Assembly (NCBI GenBank): GCA_033964015.1
Contig: CM066919.1
Coordinates: 21,144,146 to 21,208,145, forward strand
DNA length: 64,000 nucleotides
Source: Scolanthus callimorphus
Taxonomy: Eukaryota; Cnidaria; Anthozoa; Actiniaria; Edwardsiidae
Reading direction: 5' to 3'
Below, one piece after another: positions 11,982 through 25,600 of this stretch. Every line of letters starts with the position of its first letter. The first letter of the stretch is position 1. The position numbers and the translations under genes were made by a program. The notes beneath the pieces are model-generated. The model was not told where the DNA came from. It saw only the letters and a program-made list of their open reading frames with translations, and did not search any database.

Positions 11982-13150
11982 ATCGGGTTGCGGTTCGAAT
12001 GCATGTTAAATTCATTTTGCGCAAATCAGTTAAGTCGTTTTTTTAATTTTGCGAGTAGATACATAAGACATAACTTTAGCAGTGTGAGTGTGATAAAACC
12101 TTCAGTTCACATAATTACCTAGTTGAAGAATCTTGGTTTAGTTTTTCCCCAAAAAATGGAAGGAAAAAAGGAAAATTTGAATTGCGTCGAAATTTGTGAT
12201 TTGCCATATCAGCAACTGTAATCGTCACAGTTTCCTTGGTTCGTTTATATAAATTGCTTTTTAGAGTCTAAACAGAATCCCTGACGGATTTCTTTCCTTA
12301 AATATCTAAACAAACAAAGGAAAGTGAAACGCTGATATCTTGCTATTGGAAAGATTTCCAGTATCGATGTCTGAAAAAAAGCAGAGTCATAAATTGAAAT
12401 AATTCCATATCTGCAAATCGCGCCGACAATAAAACCGCAAAAAGCTGCGATACGACATGCTCAAAACTACCAGACAACCAAATGAGAGAGGTTTTTTAAT
12501 TACAACTTCAGTTTAGAAATGTTTTTTCACTTCATTGTCGGAAACTTTTACCAATCAGACAGTCGAAAATTGCGTTTGAGGCGCTATGAAAAGCGAATGG
12601 TGTCAGATTTTTTCGCGCAAAATAATTCATAGTTTATTTTGTTTTCCTTTTCACGACGTCGAAAATCAGCACGAATTTACAAAACTGTGTGAGAAAACAA
12701 AACAAAATTCTAAATAGTTCTAATTATATCCATTCAGCTGTAGGGCAAATGAAATGCCAGCAGGTGTAACAAGAAACTAATCAACAAGGCGACAAATCAC
12801 CCGACACTTTAAATGACTATTTAACATATTCAGTAGTATTGGAGACCGTACTTTGCCGCAGTTTCAAATCCTTCCATGATAACTGAATCTAGCTTCATTA
12901 ATATGCAGTCAAACAATGCCCTGTTTACAGTAGCAAGAAGGACCGTATCTTGTCGTATCCCAGTTTTCAGGAAGTTACGTGGATATTTTGTTCCGATCTC
13001 CCGCACCGTACTTGATAAAATACATATAGCGTTTTTGAATATAACAAAGGCATAGCCTCTCCAAAAGCTGATTTCTGAATTTGTTATTCTGATCTGTCGA
13101 GCTTGAGTCAGAATAAGTGGTCCTCTCGGCAGCGCGGATATTGGGTCTCA
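11982..13150. other. Intergenic DNA, nothing recognised
   Basis: AT-rich sequence without repeats I could pair or exons I could support. Confidence 0.4.
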
Positions 13151-13241
13151 ATGTCGAGGCGAAGAAGATCGCGGGCTGCAAGTCTCAATAAAGACGCCCC
13201 AGCATCGGCCCAAAATGGAAAAGAAATACGTCCTCATAAAG
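13151..13241 (+). CDS. Possible first exon, weakly supported
   Basis: An ATG at 13151 opens 30 codons of basic, serine-rich sequence starting MSRRRRSRAASLNKD and ending before a donor-like 'aaag|gtctgt' at 13241/13242. No matching downstream exon or family was found. Composition suggests a signal-less N-terminus, but this may be chance. Confidence 0.15.
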
Positions 13242-15388
13242 GTCTGTGTTATGGATTCATGTATCACTTTATTCTCTTAGCAATCAAGGGATTTCTTCAT
13301 GTTTTTTTAGACGCGGAAATTCGCTTTTTTTAGATTGTTTACAATGCGAACAATTTCCGACAAAAAGCCAAAACAATTTCGTACTGCTTCGACACAGCTC
13401 ACATTAAAAAGGAAATTTTGCCGAAGGAAAATAATATGATAATATCTATAAAAAAACAGTTCTAAAAATCTTGTATTGCTGGTTGCTAGGAAGTTTAGTC
13501 CTTAATTTCCATTCTCACTAATCAAATTACCTTTCTAATATTGCAAACCTTCAGTAAAATAATATCTTTACAGGTCTAAATAGACGTAAAGATAGTATAG
13601 AGTTGATGATAATTCACCAACTTCCCTTGGTTTCAATTTATAGCGATACCTCTGCTCAATTGAATATTCAAAATGTATCGCCTCAGAAGAAGGAAAACAA
13701 CACCAAATTATAAGCTATGCATTTTGTCATGTTAATAGAAAAGGCGCTTATAAAAATGGCAACCGTCTTTTTTTTCGCTCGAAATTACTTGAAAATAGTC
13801 CCATGCTGGTATCTAAACTACCTAAACCTCTCAAGGTTTAGAACGCGCGTCCTGTACTAAACGACAACTTGGTTAATTTATTTGACATTGACATTGATTG
13901 GATTATTCTTTTCAATATATTCAGTGTATTTCACTTTATTTGTCTGTTGTTTCGGCGCAGTCTGGCCACTGCAGCTGCTAGGGAATGGGAAATTGCTCGC
14001 TTGATCTATAATGGAAAAAAATCAATGCCCGTGCACCACTGGTGACCATTTTCGCCGGCAAATAAACACAATTCCGAAAAACATTCTTGTTTTCTTGATT
14101 ATATTAAATATCTGGTCATCTCTTTAATATAATCACAAGAAAGCAACAATGTTTTACAAAATTGTAATTTCGTGTTCAGTGCGCGTGCGAATTTAGTCCG
14201 AATCTTTTGTTTAACTTTTCTTTGTTCTTGTTAACAAAAGAAATCAAGAAAACAGACTAAAATCGCATGCGCACTAAACATGAAATTTAAACTCCAACTA
14301 GGCTTATTGATCATAGGCGGCGGGAAGCGAGAAAGAACGTGACCACCCTCCCAACAATTTGGATGGGGGGGGGGGGGGGGGGGATCTCCCAATAATATTG
14401 ATGGTTGCCAAACAAATGAGCAAATAAACTGATTTTCCAAATTAGTATTATCCCAAATAGATGGGCTGGACCTTTCCTCCCGTTTTACATCTACAACAAC
14501 TGTGCTTTTCGCATGAGAGACTGAGCCACGAATTTCTTACGCTATTACCAAACAGGTCTTCTTCCGACCTGCGAAACTGTGACTGCCCCCAGGGCTATCA
14601 CTGCAGGACTTTTCTTGGTAGAGTTTTTTTTTCTGGCCAAGATACACGCGTTATCATTGCACGTTACTTGTGTCTGGTTGCGCCGAGTTAGTTACTCCGA
14701 AAAACACACTAAAGCCCTAAAGACATCTGCTTTAGGGGAATTTAGAAATTGCTCTCAACAATCTAACAAAATTGTCGAAAATTATCTTTTAATATCGGTT
14801 TACTAAGGTGGAAAACGCCGTTGTTGCTGCTGAAACCAGGGATGATCCTTCCGAACTATTGATTATTTTGTTAACAGTTTATATACAAGAAGTATCTTCA
14901 AGAAACAAACTCCCCCCCGTGTGCGCGCCAAACCAGGGGTCCTGACCGAACCTACTACCATTCAGATCGAAAATCTTACTTATTGTCCGCCCAATCTTAA
15001 AGTTTATTGCCAATTCCTCCTTTGCCAATATAACTTAAATAATTACTTTCTAACAGAAAAACAACAGCAAACAAAATTGACAAAAGAACCTGAAATCCAC
15101 TATATCTTTTTTCTCTCCAATCTATGACTTGTTATTAACGACCATCTCGAAAGCTTTAAGCAACTATGGTCACTGCGCACCTTTACTTTTTCTCTTACCT
15201 AATTGTAATGCACTTTTTCCTCTTTTTGGATGTATTTTTCTTCTATTGTAAATAATTAAAAAAAAATTGTGCACATAACCTGCTGTCACGGGATCCCTGT
15301 GCTAGTACCAGTCTCTTCTCGGCTAAAGGAAGCCATTTTGTTTATTCTCGACAGGTCGCAAACGAAAGAAGCGAATGCGTATCTCGGC
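13242..15388. other. Intergenic DNA with a poly-G run, upstream of IFT22
   Basis: A 19-base G run lies at 14365-14383. Just upstream of IFT22, a 'gaagccattttg' motif (15328-15339) resembles a YY1 site in the orientation common near housekeeping start sites. No gene seen. Confidence 0.4.
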
Positions 15389-18376
15389 ATGTTCAAGGCG
15401 AAAATCCTTGTTCTAGGACCGTGTGAGGTAAAATATAAATAATGTCTATATGTTGTCATAGTATATTCCTTCAATTAGTGTCACAAAATAGTAAAATGAC
15501 ATCTAAAAATCGCTGCAAAAAGGGATACTTCGAGCGGTAATTTTGCTTTTGGAAAGCAGCTGCTCTGATGGTTTGCCATGCAAATTGGTGACATTAAGTT
15601 ACTTATTTCTCGCGTGAAATTATATTTCCTTATTTATTTAAGCCTATAATTTCTTCTGTCTTTCCCACAGAGTGGTAAAACCGTCATCTCGAATTTCCTC
15701 TCCGATGCTACAGAAACTTCAGGGGGAGATTATCACCCCACTCAAGGAGTTAGGTGAGCTTTTGAGACCGAGAAAAATAGGTTTGATTTAGACTGCAGAG
15801 GCTTCACTATGAAGTTATGAAACTTTAATGCGAATTCTTATGGTAATATTGTATTTTGTTGGAAGTTTGTTGTAGTTGTGAAACTTTAATGAGAATTATA
15901 TATGGTAATTTGGTAGTTTGTTGTCCTGAAAACTGTCAAAATAATGCTTTCCTAGGCTATACAAATTTAGTAGAAAGCCACTCGCATACTATCATGAATC
16001 CTGCAATCTGATTGGCTCTGCTACTCACTATCTATCACGTATTAGTAGAAACCCACTCACATACTATCACGAATCCTGCAATCTGATTGGCTCCGCTACT
16101 CGCTATCTATCACGTAATAGATAGTGAGTAGCGAAAACACTAGCGCAAAACTTTCTAAAACCATGAAAGTAAATACGTTTTAGCAACAACTCGAAGCTAG
16201 TGGGTTTCTACTAAAACAATTAGACTACTCGTTCTCGTTTTCTATGAGTCAAATAGTCAACTCGGGACTATTATCAATAGACCTCTGATTTTGCACATGA
16301 AAACGATGGCGGCTGCTTCTTGTTTTGTCAACGTTTCTGGTGATTTTGTAGACAATTTTCACTTTTTTGCCCAACTAGTTGGGTGATACTAAAACAATTA
16401 GACCTCTTGCCCTCAAGGGCCATGGGTGAATAGCTCATTCAGCCTGCGGCCTCATGGGCTATTGCCCCCTAGCCCTTGAGTGTTGAGGTCTACCCCCTCC
16501 CCCCATCCATGCAACCATAATTGTGCCCAGAAAATTGATGAGAAATGACAAATTTGGATGGTGAATTGGGGTTGGCAAACTGATCTGCCTGAAAAAGTAT
16601 AGACTGTTATTTCATTATTGTTTGCTTTTCAGGATTCTAGAATTTGAATGCAATTCCATTGAAATAGGTCCAGGCAGAACAGCAAATTGTGAAGTAGAAC
16701 TCTGGGACTGTAGTGGAAATCACCGGTAGGTATCCAATCATGTTTCATGATCCATGTTAACTGGTGACAGAATGTTACAATGCTATCTAACATTTGTCTG
16801 GTTTCATTCAGTGTGGTAAGCCAGGCAAGTGCACTGGTCAAATGGGGCAAGAAACTAAATGGCTCAGAAGGTTTGATTGGCAGAAAAGCTGAGCAAAAAA
16901 TTGAAAATAAATCAATGTTTTGAAAATGTGGGTGGTGATGCAATGGTTTTAGCTTTGAGAAAAACGATTTCAAAATCTCATTACACTTCAATGTAATCCC
17001 CCTTCTCTTTGCAGATTTTCCACTTGTTGGCCTGCTTTCCAAAAAGATACTAATGGAGTTGTTATACTCTATAATCCTGACCAGGCAAACCATGACAAGG
17101 AGTTAGAAACCTGGTAAGTGTATTTTCAAGTACTAATCAAATTTATAATATACAGGGCAAAATTACTTCGCACATGCCTGAATAAGTGCAGTCAACAGGC
17201 GCACTGAATTCGGCCCTTTTATATCATAAACATGTAATCGCATGGGGCCGAGTAAAATTAGGGATTAATTTCACTTGTTTTAAATTTTTTCAAATTGCCC
17301 TTGCTGCAGACGGCTCGGGCAATTTTGGAAAAAAATTGAAAACTCATGAAATTAATCCCTAATTTTACTCGGCCCCATGCGATTACCTATACTAATTTCA
17401 AGTACTAATGAAATTATATTTTTGATAAGTATGAGCCATGAAAATATTCAAAATCTCAAAATCTCTGTGTTTTTCCGCATGTCTTGGAGTCTCGTTTTTC
17501 TTGGAATTTTTTCACATTTTTTCTACCGGAGTCTCAGATTTTTATTTATTTTTAGTATGCGAAGCACGATACTGTCAGATGATACTACCACTGGATAAGA
17601 CATGATAACTATGCATGAGTCGGATTTTGAAAGTGGGTCTCAGCATTTCGGCAGGTCTTGGATTCACCCATCGCTACCCCTAATAGAGTCCAAGGAATAA
17701 CATTCCTCATACAGCCATGTACTTGAATTTGTGCCACATTGTCAGTCCCTATGAATGATATTTTATCAAAATTGAATATAGTGTTTTACTGTTATTGGCA
17801 GGTACAGCCAGTTTGTGCAAGCACAGCATTTAAAAGATTCACAATGTGTTATTTTTGCACACCACAAACCCATGGCCACAGATCGCACAAGATCACAAAT
17901 ACGTAAGTTCTTTGATTCAAAGATCTTCAGGCTGTGCAGAAAGTTTACAATTCAGGTCAGCCAGGGGCACCCAGGGGGGTACGGTACATGGGATGGGGAA
18001 AGTGTATCCCTTTTACACACAGTTTCCTTAGCAACGTGAACATTGAAGAATGTGCTTCTCCTTCAAAATGTCCAACCAACAAATTCATAATTCAGAATTA
18101 ATTTTAAAGTGAATTCTCAATTTTTTCATGAACATGCTAAACACACATGGCAATCTCTTACAGATTTCTAGCATTCAGTACCACTGTGATAATAACTTCC
18201 TTCTTCTCCTTTTCTCCTACATAGCATCAAATCTATCCAAAGTCACCTGTATTCAAACCAATCTAGATGAGGACCCAGATGCAGTTAGAGATGATTTCAA
18301 GAACTTCCTGGCAAAAGTTATCAGTAACTGGACAGATAAACGAGACCAGGAAGAGCTGAGCATCATGAACCATTAA
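15389..18376 (+). CDS. IFT22: Intraflagellar transport protein 22 (RABL5)
   Basis: IFT22 is a small Rab-like GTPase-fold subunit of the IFT-B complex that carries cargo in cilia. Six exons were placed: 15389-15427, 15671-15753, 16633-16725, 17015-17113, 17802-17902 and 18225-18376. All have GT-AG boundaries and compatible phases. They total 567 nt, or 188 residues; the human protein is about 185. The N-terminus MFKAKILVLGPCESGKT carries the P-loop (GPCESGKT), split between exons 1 and 2. Further blocks are HPTQGVRILEFE, the switch-2-like ELWDCSGNHRF and a C-terminus ending DQEELSIMNH. These match remembered IFT22 sequences closely. The ATG gives the family N-terminus directly. No frame problem was found. 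Introns 2 and 4 carry small inverted-repeat elements. Confidence 0.96.
15966..16216. mobile_element. MITE in IFT22 intron 2 with a duplicated left end
   Basis: The right end 'gctagtgggtttctactaaa' is the reverse complement of the left-end motif 'tttagtagaaa..ccact'. The left 75 bases are tandemly doubled (from 15969 and from 16043, both containing 'aatcctgcaatctgattggc'). Inner 'ctatctatcacgta' and 'atagatagtgag' also fold back. Confidence 0.8.
17234..17386. mobile_element. MITE with nearly perfect long terminal inverted repeats
   Basis: The left end starts 'gtaatcgcatggggccgagt' and continues 'aaaattagggattaattt'. The right end is the exact reverse complement, finishing 'actcggccccatgcgattac'. 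Arms of about 40 bp without a visible mismatch, in a 153-bp element inside IFT22 intron 4, suggest a young copy. Confidence 0.9.
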
Positions 18377-19617
18377 CAGACTATGCTTTCTGTGAAAGGA
18401 CATTTTATTATGCATAACAGCTTGTTGTCTATAGTATTTATAATATGTTTATGCCCAACTGATCTGAGCATTGTTGTAGATTTAGAGAGTCTGCACTTAT
18501 ACCAAATGCAACATAAATTTCATTCCCACACATTGGTTGACTGTAAATAGTATTTTATTGGTCATACTGTCATAATTGTGATATACAGAAAGGGCATAGA
18601 CAACGTGATTGTACAGTATTATCATACTTTCTGATACCCCCCCAAAAAGTTTTTCAAGTTTCTCTATTTTTGGCTTACCTCAGAAAATAGGAAAGTTGAT
18701 ACTTTCTAGAAAATCATAGAAAAATGAATAAAAAGGTGACCAAAGCCTACAAACCTAATAACCCTGTTTTCATTTGATATTTTTAGAAAAGGAATTACAT
18801 ACACGTAGAAAATATAAAAATTATATGTATCAACTAGAAACAAAGTTGTTTTCTTGATTTACTGAATTCAATCAAATATATAGCACAAAGTTCCCTGAAT
18901 CAACTGATGGAAATGAATGTTTTCATCCGACATGGTATGTTGTTAGGCTGACAAAATCCCCCCCCCCCAAAGACTTTTCAAATGGATAGTTTTGACCGTT
19001 TTTTGTCATCTGTGCCCCTTGTATGTTGCAGTGTGTTTACCCAGTGTTTACCAGCTCATGCAGGTAATCATGCCCTGGTATTGTGCTAGTAGGCTATCCT
19101 GGTATTGCACTAGTAGGCTATTCCAGCTAGTAATACATAAAGTGAAAAAAGGTGAAAGAGTTTGAGATTTCATGTGTAGATTCCCAGTCGTGGCTGGCTA
19201 GTTGTTTGTGGAGTAGCCATGTGTATGTGAACTTTTAAAAAGCTTCACGCTGTCAAATCTCTTAATCAACAGGTCACTCCTATAAGCAAATTCCTTTACA
19301 TGTAAATAAAGTGGAAACCATTTGTGAATTTGTTGTAAATGTTTTCTGGTACTATAGAAATCAGTTTCAAATTATCTATCCTGATTGATTGGTTAATTTT
19401 GAACAATAATTTTGAACAATATAACACGTTGTGGCTATGAGCTCTTAATTAGACAACTTTGTGAACATGGTAGCTTGTTTGCCCAATAGCAGTCCGGAAT
19501 ACAAGGGTGAATAAATGAGCAAATACCTAATGAAAGATGATTCTGGTGTAATTGGGATGTACCCAGGGGCGTAAATAGGGGGAGGGGAAGGAGGTTTTTA
19601 GGGTGCAGCCCTGGTAC
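18377..19617. other. Convergent intergenic stretch between IFT22 and the PAN-EGF-LamG gene
   Basis: Contains the presumed IFT22 3' UTR and probably the last exon or 3' UTR of the minus-strand gene; I could not place that exon. The minus frame running on past 19618 ends in a stop at 19435 and crosses a 'ggggcgtaaatagg' repeat, so it is unlikely to be the true C-terminus. Confidence 0.4.
18727..18732 (+). terminator. Candidate poly(A) signal for IFT22
   Basis: AATAAA 350 bases after the stop codon; a second AATAAA lies at 19304-19309. Which is used cannot be told from sequence. Confidence 0.35.
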
Positions 19618-22600
19618 CTGAGAAGGTCCACATTGTGCCGGGCAATCAACCTCTACTCCACCCTGAGTGTGATAAAACAGATGTGTCCACGTTATTACAT
19701 TTGCATTGTATGCTGATGGGCAACGGCCTGCAAGATTTGTGATTAATGATTGGGATTTCTTGCCATCCCAAATACCTACCCCCGTGATATTCCCCACAAA
19801 ATAGTACTCAGGATATATCTCCCCTTCGTAACTACTCAACCTTCGTCCTATTGCCAAGGTTCCACTGTTGATGGAGAATCTGCTGCCCATGGATTGTTGA
19901 CTTCCTATCAGTTGCCCATTATGATAGATTGTACTGACATAATGGAGAGTCGGATCACTTTTGTCACTGTCTTGTGCTGCGGTAGGAGCCAAGTTCTCTA
20001 CAACTACTGTTACAGCAATGTGGTGCCATTGCCCGTCCATAAGGTGAGCTTGGGCCGCTCTACAAACAAGATTGAACCAACAACTGAAGATAACGTCATT
20101 CATCAAAGGGATTTTGTAGGCAGGATGCTCAACCAATAGTGTAATATTCCTCCCTGTGTATTGTTATGATAATTAGGTATGGGGAATCGCTCTGGCCTGG
20201 GACAAGCCCAGGTCAGGCGAAAGATGGAGGAAATAACATCAACCCGATTCAACTCGCAGGGAGGGTGGGTGGGTCGACAACCTTTCTCTTTCGCTGCTTG
20301 ACTGAATGACAAGGGATTGTTAGGATAATACTTCTTTTATATTACAATCCCAGGGAGTTTATTACCAATGCAAATGGAGTTTGCATAGTGTAATATTCCT
20401 CCCTGTGTATTGTTATGATAATTAGGTATGGGGAATCGCTCTGGCCTTCCCCAAGCCTGCCTTCATTCTGAGCTCTTTTAGCACGCGCCACAATCTAATT
20501 ACTTCTTACAGGAAGATATAATTACATACATTAATTACATACATTATAACATACATTATTTCCATTCATGACATAATAACATGTATTGCTGATGTCTTAA
20601 TTTTCCCACTATTAGCGCACCCATTACACTGATGGATATCCCATTTACTCATCATAACTTATTTCTCTATCCCAAACCTTATCTCCCAAACCTTACCTCC
20701 CAAACCTTATCTCCCAAACCTTATCTCTCCCAAACCTTATCTCCCAAACCTTATCTCTCCCAAACCTTATCACCCAAACCTTATCTCTCCCAAACCTCAA
20801 ACCTATCCCAAACCTCAAACCTCTCTCTAAAAACCTAATACAATAACGAATAAATTGCAATGCCAGAAAATATGAAATATATACTATACTAATAATAATA
20901 ACTACAAACGATCCCTTCCTGGTCGGGAACCCCTCCAGATTGCATCCAACCCAAGGGTGACATGCAACAACCATAACATTTCAAACAGAATCTGCACCTT
21001 GTGCACATATAACAGCATTATGCAATTAGGGGTTCCCAACCAGGAGGGAGCAACTTCAAACACGCCTGAGAACAGGACGTCTGGAGGCCTACCAAGAGTA
21101 TGTATAGAGCCGCAGGAGTTACTCACCCTGATTCAGAACTATAAATATATTTTTTAAATACTACATTTATTTTACATCTATATGCAACATATCCAGTGTG
21201 CTTAACCACAACAGGTATTTCATATTTCAGCCCCACAGGCAAAAAATAATTTTAACCCCACAGGTATTTTATATTCAAGCCTCACAGGCAAATAAAAATT
21301 TTCAACTTCACAGGTATTTCATATTCACGCCTCACAGGCAAGTAAAAATTTTCAACCTCACAGGCAAATAAAATTTTAAACCTCACAGGTATTTCATATT
21401 CAAGCCTCACAGGCAAACAAACATTTCAACCTCACAGGTATTTCATATTCAAGCCTCACAGGCAAATAAAAATTTTAAACCTCTCAGGTATTTCATATTC
21501 AAGCCTCACAGGCAAATAAAAATTTTAAACCTCACAGGTATTTCATATTCAAGCCCCACAGGCAAATAAAAATTTTAAACCTCACAGGTATTTCATATTC
21601 AAGCCTCACAGGCAAATAAAAATTTTAAACCTCACAGGTATTTCATATTCAAGCCTCACAGGCAAATAAAAATTTTAAACCTCTCAGGTATTTCATATTC
21701 AAGCCCCACAGGCAAATAAAAATTTTAAACCTCACAGGTATTTCATAGTTCAGCCTCACATAAGCATTCAATTCAGATAACAATTATTATCACTACAGGT
21801 ACTTATAAATATAATAGATAAATAATTTCTACCTTAGGAGAAACAATACCCGTTGTGAGTCAGCAGCGGTTTCTTACTGTAATGGCGTCTGGAGTAATCT
21901 TGACTGTTAAACTTCAAATCTGTCTGAATCAACGTCTTTGACAAACCATCCACCCTTCATGATTTCAGACCAGGAAGAGCATACACCCAAGAAGCTTCGC
22001 CTGTCAATTTGACGCGTCAATGCGTACGTCGTGAGTCACTCACTCGTCGCTACGAGTGAGTCATGGCGTCTCTCTTGTACGGCCTCATTCTCGCCGACGT
22101 TCGAATCCGTCTCAATCCACACGTCTTTACCAAACCATCCGACCTTGTCATTTCAATCTTGAAAGAAAATATACCAAGGACACTTCTGGCGTTTCTTTGG
22201 AGGTTGTCCCAAATCTAGTGACGCTCAGACGTTGCAAAACCAATTCACCGACCGAGACAAAACCTGTTTTATGAAGAAGAAACGAAGATATAATTACAAA
22301 TTGATAAAGCCAATAAAGAGAAATAAAAGTCAATAAAGAGTCAACGACACACACACAAAAACGCTAATAACTTATTAAACATGAAGCTGTCCGTGGCTGT
22401 GACTTTGTTCTTCATCCCTAAACCGAGTTGAATCGGGGTTGATGGTGCCAAGTCCTGCGAAGAGACAACCGTTTCTCTTTCGCTGCTTGACTGAATGACA
22501 AGGGATTGTTAGGATACTTCTTTTATATTACAATCCCCAGGGAGTTTATTACCAATGCAAATGGAGTTTGCATAGCGACAGGGACACAGATACAGAGGAG

Positions 22601-25600
22601 CAGAGACAGGAAATGAGGAGCAGAGACATAGAGGAAATGAGGAGCAGAGACACAGGAAATGAGGAGCAGAGACACAGAGGAAATGAGGAGCAGAGACACA
22701 GAGGAAATGAGGAGCAGAGAACACAGAGAAAATGAGGAGCAGAGACACAGAGGAAATGAGGAGCAGAGACACAGGAAATGAGGAGCAGAGACATAGAGGA
22801 AATGAGGAGCAGAGACACAGAAGAATGAGGAGCAGAGACAGAGGAAATGAGGAGCAGAGACAGAGGAAATGAGGAGCAGAGACACGGGAACTGAGGAGCA
22901 GAGACATAGAGGAAATGAGGAGCAGAGACACAGAGGAAATGAGGAGCAGAGACATAGAGGAAATGAGGAGCAGAGACATAGAGGAAATGAGGAGCAGAGA
23001 CAGAGGAAATGAGGAGCAGAGACATAGAGGAAATGAGGAGCAGAGACAGAGAGGAAATGAGGAGCAGGGACACAGAGGGAATGAGGAGCAGAGACATAGA
23101 GGAAATGAGGAGCAGAGACAGAGAGGAAATGAGGAGCAGGGACACAGAGGGAATGAGGAGCAGAGACATAGAGGAAATGAGGAGCAGAGACACAGAGGAA
23201 ATGAGGAGCGGAGACACAGAGGAAATGAGGAGCAGAGACATAGAGGAAATGGGGAGCGGAGACATAGAGGAAATGAGGAGCGGAGACACAGAGGAAATGA
23301 GGAGCAGAGACAGAGGAAATGGGGAGCATAGACATAGAGGAAATGAGGAGCGGAGACAAAGGAAATGAGGAGCAGAGACATAGAGGAAATGAGGAGCAGA
23401 GAACACAGAGCAAATGAGGAGCAGAGACACAGAAGAAATGAGGAGCAGAGACATAGAGGAAATAAGGAGCAGAGACAGAGGAAATGAGGAGCAGAGACAC
23501 AGAGGAAATGAGGAGCAGAGACACAGAGGAAATGAGGAGCAGAGACATAGAGGATATGAGGAGCAGAGACACAGAAGACCAGAGAAGAAAACATACAGAA
23601 GAACAAAGTCGAACAACACAGACGAATAGAGACAAGTAGAGAAGTAAAGGCTCAGATGAGCAGAGCAAAAATGTTTATACCTAGATTTCGTTTTCATCTT
23701 CAAAACCACTTGGTCTCTTCCTAGCTCCAGCTGAAAAGCATTGAGACTTGCTGAATCAGCAATGCTTACGAGCGGTTGATAGTTGTCTCTCTCAAATCTT
23801 GTTTGAAGCCACAGTACAACAGTGAAATCTGAGCCGACTGTTGGCAGGGACTTTTTGTAGACTATCGCGGCATCTTTGATTGGGGGTGATGGGAAACGCC
23901 ACAGAAAGATTTTTCCTGCAACGAGCAATAAATACAATTCATGTCCTTTCCGCCCTATCAAGGCTGTGACGCCTATAGCGTCCAAATGTATGCAGAAACG
24001 TAAAGCAGCCTCGACATGGCCCCCACCGAAAGAGGTTTCAGTCATGCCAAGATGCGCGAAGCGGGTCATTGCGCGTTTGCGTGCTGTCAAAACGTCTACA
24101 CTGATGATGAATTTGGACCTGAATCTTCTAAACATCTAAACAGTTTCAGGTTTGTAGCTGCTAAAAGTAAATGCTCTACCGAAATGAAAAGAACTTATTT
24201 CATTGCAGTCTTCTCTGCCGCACGGGCACAACTCGCGAATAATAAGATTTTTGTTAATACTTTTTAGCACATAGTTTCATACTGTTCAAGTGTCATACAA
24301 GCAAGCAAGCATACAAGCAAGCAAAATCAAATTGTGCTTTGATTTTTTTACTTTGCTGTTCCGCCAACCAAAATATCTGAGCCAATGAAACTCTTGCCCT
24401 GTTTCGCCTAGTGCAGTCATCTGGCTTCTCTCTGAACTAAAACCGGACAATGTCGCGACGGAAAAGCCAGGCGACTGCACTAGGCGAAACAGGGCAAGAA
24501 TCTTATTGGCTCATAAGATTTGACTGCCGGAACACAAATCGATGTTTTCAAAACGCGGGTCGCGATGCAACGATTTTAGCTGTAATTCAGCTTGATAAGT
24601 TATGACATTGTTTTTCAAGTGTGGATCTAGTATCTAACGTTGCCTTACGTTGGTCACAGTTTGCGCCATAGCACTTTTTGCAAATGCATCGGTGTTTCTT
24701 TGTTCCTCCAAAACCAGACTGACATTTGGAAACTCCAGAGCAAGTGATCCCGACACAGTTGTTCTGAAAAACGACGGCAAAGAACGGCTTTACATAGATT
24801 AGATGTGATAATAGAGCAGATTTCACATCACATGACTGCGAAAAAGCACGCAAACTCGCCTGTGGTGAACTATGATTTGTTTTGATTTGTAAGACAAACG
24901 CATGGACTTTTTCTAAGTTTCGTTTGCATTTAATATTTAAATCGTCTTCAGAGACTAAGCCAATCACATCGTGCGAAATTACTGATCAAAATGCTTCGAC
25001 TCGACACCGGCGTAGCTTTTTCACAGTCACACAAAATCTGCTGTATGACGTGCCGTATACAAGGCCTACGGCAAGCGCCGTGCCAGAGTCGCACCGCTCC
25101 AATGACGTTGGCGATCCTTTGAAAAAAGGCAAGTTCGACACGAGAAGTTGGACTGAAGCGTGACGATTGCGCTGGACCTTGGAAGTCTAAATCTCCGAAG
25201 GCGATTTAAGTAAGTGCACTTTCAATCAGTACAAAAATTGATATTTTATCCTTAGAGTATAGGGTACCCACCCTGCCCTGAGGCGCTCAACAACAGAACG
25301 AGGCGTCGTTTTCGTCAATGCCTACCCGTGCATAACGCGGGTTACCTGTGTAGTGGCTGGCTCTTGGGGGCAAAACAATGGTGGCGGCGTTTCTCTTCAA
25401 AATCTGCAAGTTTTGAGGAACTTCTTGGGAATTTAGAGGAGGAATAAGCTAGGAGCGTCTGGAAATATGTGACTACTAAAATCTTCCATATGGGAATTTA
25501 GATTACGACATTTTTCAACAATAATTTTACTATCTTGATGCGAAGGGGTGATTATTAGCTTTACAACGACTCCGGCTCACCTTAAACGCTCTGTAAACAC

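Larger units (their letters stand above)
20136..22577. repeat. Two interleaved duplicated blocks flanking minisatellites
   Basis: Block A ('gtgtaatattcctccctgtg' onward) is at 20136-20206 and 20386-20447. Block B ('tttcgctgcttgactgaatg' to 'aatggagtttgcatag') is at 20276-20387 and 22464-22577. The two B copies bracket 2.1 kb that includes both smaller minisatellites, as if the segment arose by unequal exchange or insertion. Confidence 0.85.

Noticed and set aside
19435..19617. Continuation of the LamG frame to a stop at 19435
   Set aside because: It passes a good donor at 19618 and enters repeat sequence; it reads like intron rather than a domain.
22915..23668. Long plus- and minus-strand open frames (up to 528 codons) rich in simple repeats
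   Set aside because: They arise from the 24-bp minisatellite, whose period is a multiple of three; only the LamG exon at 23681-23915 is supported as coding.
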